Source: Metaphire vulgaris (Eukaryota > Annelida > Clitellata > Crassiclitellata > Megascolecidae). From it: 64,000 nt of DNA. The position numbers were made by a program, and so were the translations under genes. The notes under the pieces were generated by a model. That model was not told where the DNA came from and searched no databases. It worked only from the letters and a program-made list of their open reading frames with translations. Location: positions 6,916,620 through 6,980,619 of the forward strand of contig CM030870.1 of NCBI GenBank assembly GCA_018105865.1. The letters run 5' to 3'. Positions 39,453-64,000 of this stretch are shown here, piece after piece. Position 1 is the stretch's first letter; the number at the start of each line of letters is the position of its first letter.

Positions 39453-40522
39453 CAACAATTTATATAGCGCTATAACATAGCTAGGTGCCAAAAGCAAGAG
39501 CACTTTACATAAATGGAAATGAAATGTTGAATAAATATGTCTTCAGCGCAACTGAGAACCGTTCAAAGGAGGTAGATGATGTCACTGTGTATGGCAACGA
39601 ATTCCATAAAAGGGGGTTGCCACTGGTGACAGAACGCTCACCGAATATTGTGAATATTACAGAAATTACATGCTTAACAGTCATACATATTATATTTTGT
39701 TCTGAATCATGGCTAAAGTATGAACCATTTTCTATGTCCATAAAGTTTTATATGATTACTGCTAAGTGTTTCATGTTTTTGTGAGGTGATTTAGTTTTTT
39801 GTGGTGACATTTTTAGTGCAGAGTTAAAATTCTTGTGCTAACTTGACTTTGAAGAAACCAATGCCTAAGAATAAGCACTAGACTTTCAAAAGTGCTATAT
39901 AAATTCATGAGATTTTACTTGCTTTCTTACTTACTTGAAGAAACAGGCAAACAGCAGAAAATTCGAAACAAAAGTTCAAGAAATCATAAAGATTTAGCAA
40001 AAAGTGCAAAGAAGAAAGGAAATAGTGAAAGGAGTGCAAAACAGATATTTGGAGCCAAGAAATCATTGATCGATGGCTTCAGGGAAAAATTTGGACTTCA
40101 ACCATTGGTAAGTTTATTTGTCTGAAATGTGTCTTGTATCTTATCAGTATGAATTAAGTTTTGTGTCAGCCTTGCACATCAAATATTGCAAAGTAGCAGT
40201 GGCAACTCCAGGATTTGGCAAGTGGGGCGGGGGGCATTGGGGTGGCAACTTCTAACCATGGGGGCCAACCATATGTTGTTAGGTGTGTACGGTAGTATTA
40301 AGTATAGGGTCCCAACTGAGGGGCCAGGCACTCAGTGGGAGGCACGGGCCCCCGGGTCCCTCTGTGGAGCCACCAATGCAAAGTAGAATTCTAAAATAGA
40401 AGCACCAAGTGACATAAACTTATTTGTGTTATTCTGTAGCCAGTATTTCCACTAGATTGATCTTGCATTGCTTATGTATTAGGTAAAAGTGTTCTGCTGT
40501 CTGATTTCAGAAAAAGAAATAA
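36320..40522 (+). CDS. C18orf21: C18orf21 homologue (UPF0711), six exons, complete
   Basis: Exons: 36320-36423, 37852-37883, 38590-38792, 39236-39314, 39941-40107 and 40511-40522. All have GT/AG borders and phases join into 198 codons plus stop. The protein starts MEDEESKSNQMTVTKLILAA and continues DHYATVCPAIARHYM. It has a two-part zinc ribbon (CEFC in exon 3, CSVC in exon 4) with LLIPRMQLTKSITKILKHQK between. It ends with a lysine-rich tail and FGAKKSLIDGFREKFGLQPL before KKK. Human C18orf21 has the same order: short helix, CPYC, basic middle, C-x2-C, basic tail. The fold recalls the Rpr2/Rpp21/Snm1 RNase P/MRP subunits, so an RNA-binding role in RNase MRP or P is plausible but is inference. 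Exon 6 codes only three lysines and is the least certain. There is no other gene on this strand nearby. Confidence 0.85.
36540..36850 (-). mobile_element. Possible third LINE 3' remnant
   Basis: In mixed frames the minus strand reads MAGHNWKMKI followed by a stop, similar to the AGHSWRTKT ending of the fragment at 33112. Upstream frames are broken. It sits in intron 1 of the C18orf21 homologue. Confidence 0.35.
37275..37528. mobile_element. hAT-like MITE, family CAGGGCCACCAAGAG
   Basis: Flanks cctgtagg (37267-37274) and cctgttgg (37529-37536), 7 of 8. Ends cagggccaccaagag and ctcttggcatccctg. Confidence 0.8.
37644..37724 (-). mobile_element. TTAA palindromic MITE, copy 8 (variant subfamily)
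   Basis: 81 bp in reverse orientation. The ggatatatcc core is replaced by gagcattactc, a change shared with the copy at 51297. Confidence 0.8.
38215..38315 (-). mobile_element. tRNA-derived SINE head
   Basis: The minus strand reads gtagcagagtggtaacagca (A-box region) and gtcgcaggttcaatacccac (B-box). The 3' part differs from the gggcaagttgttc SINEs. It lies in intron 2 of the C18orf21 homologue. Confidence 0.55.
39390..39530. repeat. Retroposon 3' tail with ATT microsatellite
   Basis: An ATT run (39391-39451) is joined to caacaatttatatagcgcta, then aacatagctaggtgccaaaa and gcaagagcactttac. A decayed copy with an ATC run is at about 14265-14370. Confidence 0.65.
40197..40378. mobile_element. 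hAT-like MITE, family CAGTGGCGGCTCCAG
   Basis: Perfect 8-bp duplication caaagtag (40189-40196, 40379-40386). In the last intron of the C18orf21 homologue. Confidence 0.87.
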
Positions 40523-40737
40523 TGCCAGAACCAGTTTCATCTTCTTAAAGATTAAATGAAGGCATCATGATTGACATTGGCTTTGTCTTTGTGAGAATAC
40601 TGAACAGAATGGGGTCAAACTCTATTTAACAAGAAAGTTTAAAAATGACTGTTATAACTCTATGCTTGACTTTGAAATTTTTGTGATAAGCAACACAAAG
40701 GCATCTTCTGTGAACTATGTCGATGTTGAGTAGCATG

Positions 40738-40910
40738 CAGGGATATTTTTACACCCCCTAACACCCCAACACCCTCCTCAATTTGAGGTCGACACTCCCA
40801 AAAGTTGGTAATGTGACAATGGTATGCATACAAAATGCATACTAATTAGCTCTGGACACCCCCCAATTTGAGGTCGACCCCCCAAATTCACAATCCTAGA
40901 AATATCCCTG
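40738..40910. mobile_element. hAT-like MITE, family CAGGGATATTT
   Basis: Perfect 8-bp duplication gtagcatg (40730-40737, 40911-40918). Opposite orientation to the copy at 5490. Confidence 0.88.
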
Positions 40911-41257
40911 GTAGCATGTCAGGAGCTTAGGGGAAACCGGTGTCCACCGCTATGGGCAGGGGCATACCTAGGCTGTTTGGCGATCGCAGCAGGGGTCATA
41001 CAATTAAAATTAACTGGTTAAAAAACCTTCAATTGGCAAATCATGATATTCTATTGACACAAGATAAAAAACTACCACTGCTCTACTTTTCTTGCTTTTA
41101 CCAATGCAAACTGGTCCATGATGTGCTGATGTCAGTTTTCTTCTAAGTGTCTTCTCTTTCTATGCTAACAACCAATAACAATAAGTCTGTTAGACGACTA
41201 TTTCAACAGATAACGGACCCTGTAGGAGTCGTTTGGACTAGAATTCGTCACAGAGTG

Positions 41258-62150
<20,893 letters not shown>

Positions 62151-62408
62151 CTGCTTCTGTGTATTTCCCGGCAGATGTAGCTTGATGCGCCTCGGTGACT
62201 TGGGCAGACGTTGAAGACGGTTGTTGTTCTTCTGCCGTTCGATCGTTTCTCTGGCTTCTCTCTTCGTTGTCGTCGATTTCGTTTTTTCGTTCTTCCATCA
62301 TTTTCCCTGTAAATTAAAATAAAATATAGCGTTCTCTTGTACCGTGATTGTAGGAAAAGTCACAGTCAGGGCCGTCCTTAAGCCTGGGCAAACCGGGCCT
62401 GGGCAAAC

Positions 62409-62578
62409 CAGTGTTTAATCTAGACCGTTTTCGGGGAGGGAATGCCTCCCCGGAGGGGCCCCGCTCCTACTACATGGACTAACAGCGGCCCCTAGCAGAA
62501 TGCCCCCCTGCTTTGTCAGTTTTCCTCCCGGCTTTGTCAGTCCCCCCTCCGGAGTCCAGGAGTCTAGATTAAACACTG
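62409..62578. mobile_element. CAGTGTTTAATC-family element inside another GC-rich repeat
   Basis: Ends cagtgtttaatctagac and gtctagattaaacactg are near-perfect inverses. The surrounding sequence (cagggccgtccttaagcc... ccgggcctgg, about 62368-62722) looks like a second element that hosts it; no clear duplication. Confidence 0.65.
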
Positions 62579-63250
62579 CCCAGGGCCCGCTCCTCTAAGG
62601 GCCCCGCGCAAGCCAAGCGGGAGTGGGCAGTACAGTACACCCCGCCGGGCGCCGGATACCCTCGCCTGGGGCCCCGCAGGACCCCTCGCCCGGGGCCCCG
62701 CAGAACGTAAGGCCGGGCCTGGTCACAGTGCCCGTAATTAATCTAACCAACAACCTACTTTATTTTTGCCAATAGTCCGCTGTTATCTGTCCGTCCAAAC
62801 AGACTTTCGAATCAACGACTTTAAAATACACGAACAGGAATTTAACTCTTGATTCGCTAAATTTGTCTGAAATATAGGCCCTATACAACATCCGACGTTA
62901 TATTCCGTCCTAGATTAATTTAAACGATATAATCGCACGCCGTTGAAATATTGTGCCGAATATTTTCGTTCATTTTGTCTTCAACCTCCGAAGAACACCT
63001 CCAGCAGACAGCTTCTGTCTTAGACTCTTAAAAGTTTGAGCCTTCTAAGAAGAGAAAAAGTAAAAGAAACTGTGGACGAGAGACAGAAGAACCGCCCGAA
63101 CAGTGGACTTTGTAAGGTTAGCAATTATTGGTCGACTGTTCCCTTGTGCTGAGAAACGGAGTCCCTGAGAGTATATAGGGCACCGGCGTGTCACGTGATT
63201 AACAAAAGCTCCTAACGTTCAAATTTATTAACCGATTTTCGTCTTGACAG

Positions 63251-63251
<1 letters not shown>

Positions 63252-63315
<64 letters not shown>

Positions 63316-63316
63316 T
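63252..63316. repeat. GA microsatellite
   Basis: About 65 bp of GA upstream of the ABCG gene. A second GACA/GAGA run lies at about 63680-63752. Confidence 0.93.
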
Positions 63317-63329
63317 CTAGATCAGTTGG

Positions 63330-63660
63330 TCGGCAACCTACGGCCCGCGGGCCACATCAGGCCCGCCGGTGAGTTTGATCCGGCCCTGCGGACCCACATC
63401 TTTTTTGTTAAATATGGCATCACCCGTTTTTTAGTCTGACAAGCAAATAAAGGTCATTACTAATTTTTTGCACTTGATGTGTATATTTTTTGAGAACTTT
63501 AGAACTTTTTCCAGCACAAACTGTCTAAAAAACATTAACTTTCAAAATTTTTTGGGTCCCGTCGAGAAATTATTTAATTACATGGCCCTCGGACAGACAC
63601 TGCCATAGCAATATCCTCGCTGTCCAAAAATGTGCCGACCCCCTGAGATAGCTTATGAGA
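63330..63660. mobile_element. hAT-like GGCCCGCGGGCC element
   Basis: Starts ggtcggcaacctacggcccg, then gggccacatcaggcccgcc, a classic hAT/Charlie terminus. Contains gtctgacaagcaaataaagg. The right end is probably near ggcatggccctcgg or the ctgccatagc that follows, but is not resolved. Confidence 0.6.
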
Positions 63661-63904
63661 TTATTAACCGATTTTCGTAGAGAGACAGACAGACAGACAG
63701 AGACAGAGAGACAGAGACAGAGAGAGAGAGACAAAGACAGAGACAGAGAGAGCTTAGATCTTGCTTGATTTACCATCGGAATATCAGAATGATAGACTTT
63801 TTAATGGGGATACTATTCCAGTTTTTCTCTGATGCGATGGTGGCTAGCAATAACGTCACGATCTACTTTCGGGTCAAAGTTCAACTCCATTTTGTGGACA
63901 CATA

Positions 63905-64000
63905 GCCACCCAATTTGTCCTGGAGCAGTGGAACGAGCTTGGGGGGATGATAAAAATGCAGTATGTGATGAATTTCAGTTGGGCGTCAATGGGGGGAGAT
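63905..64000. mobile_element. Partial CAGGGCGCGATTTGT-family element at the window edge
   Basis: Contains cctggagcagtgg and cgagcttgggggg in the order seen inside 57299-57476; cut by the window end. Confidence 0.6.

Larger units (their letters stand above)
62151..64000. other. Upstream region of the ABCG gene
   Basis: The first resolved exon may extend to about 62307, where tttacag precedes ggaaaatgatgg; a second frame open from 62301 to 62080 would be an upstream ORF. Beyond lie nested GC-rich elements (about 62368-62722) and, from about 62950 to 63200, moderately GC-rich DNA that could hold a promoter. No further coding exon recognised. Confidence 0.45.

Overview
This is animal nuclear DNA: spliced genes with GT/AG introns, long AT-rich introns and many non-coding repeats. 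The proteins are bilaterian, with closest remembered resemblance to marine invertebrate homologues (lophotrochozoan or invertebrate deuterostome). I cannot name the species. Nothing bacterial, phage or CRISPR-like is present.

Layout: (1) 1-201, minus: 5' coding end of PCNA, running off the left edge. (2) 5959-11969, minus: syntaxin-1, nine exons resolved; the membrane-anchor exon was not found. (3) 13335-16323, plus: a two-exon C2H2 zinc-finger gene with eight fingers, including a duplicated three-finger block and two apparent frameshifts; it is head-to-head with syntaxin. (4) 16324-22331: 3' UTR and intergenic DNA. (5) 22332-34868, minus: a coiled-coil dynein/Rab cargo adaptor of the BICDL1 (BICDR) type. 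(6) 36320-40522, plus: a complete six-exon homologue of human C18orf21 (UPF0711), head-to-head with the adaptor. (7) 41258-62150, minus: a complete 18-exon ABCG half-transporter of the White type, 731 residues, with two tandem copies of one transmembrane exon that look mutually exclusive. (8) 62151-64000: upstream DNA with mobile elements.

The genes do not form a pathway. The informative layer is the mobile DNA. Eleven copies of an 80-bp palindromic element begin and end in TTAA. More than a dozen short non-autonomous elements of several hAT-like families still have 8-bp target duplications that can be read directly. One of them is a three-level nest. A motif close to GTCTGACAAGCAAAAAAGG recurs inside elements whose terminal repeats differ. 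Other mobile DNA includes tRNA-derived SINEs, LINE 3' fragments, a decayed transposon-associated gene in an ABCG intron, a hAT element resembling vertebrate Charlie/URR1 elements, and mariner-like MITEs. Microsatellites are abundant and include an uninterrupted run of about 265 ATG triplets.

All splice models were read by eye from consensus sites, phase and family similarity; no transcript evidence was available.
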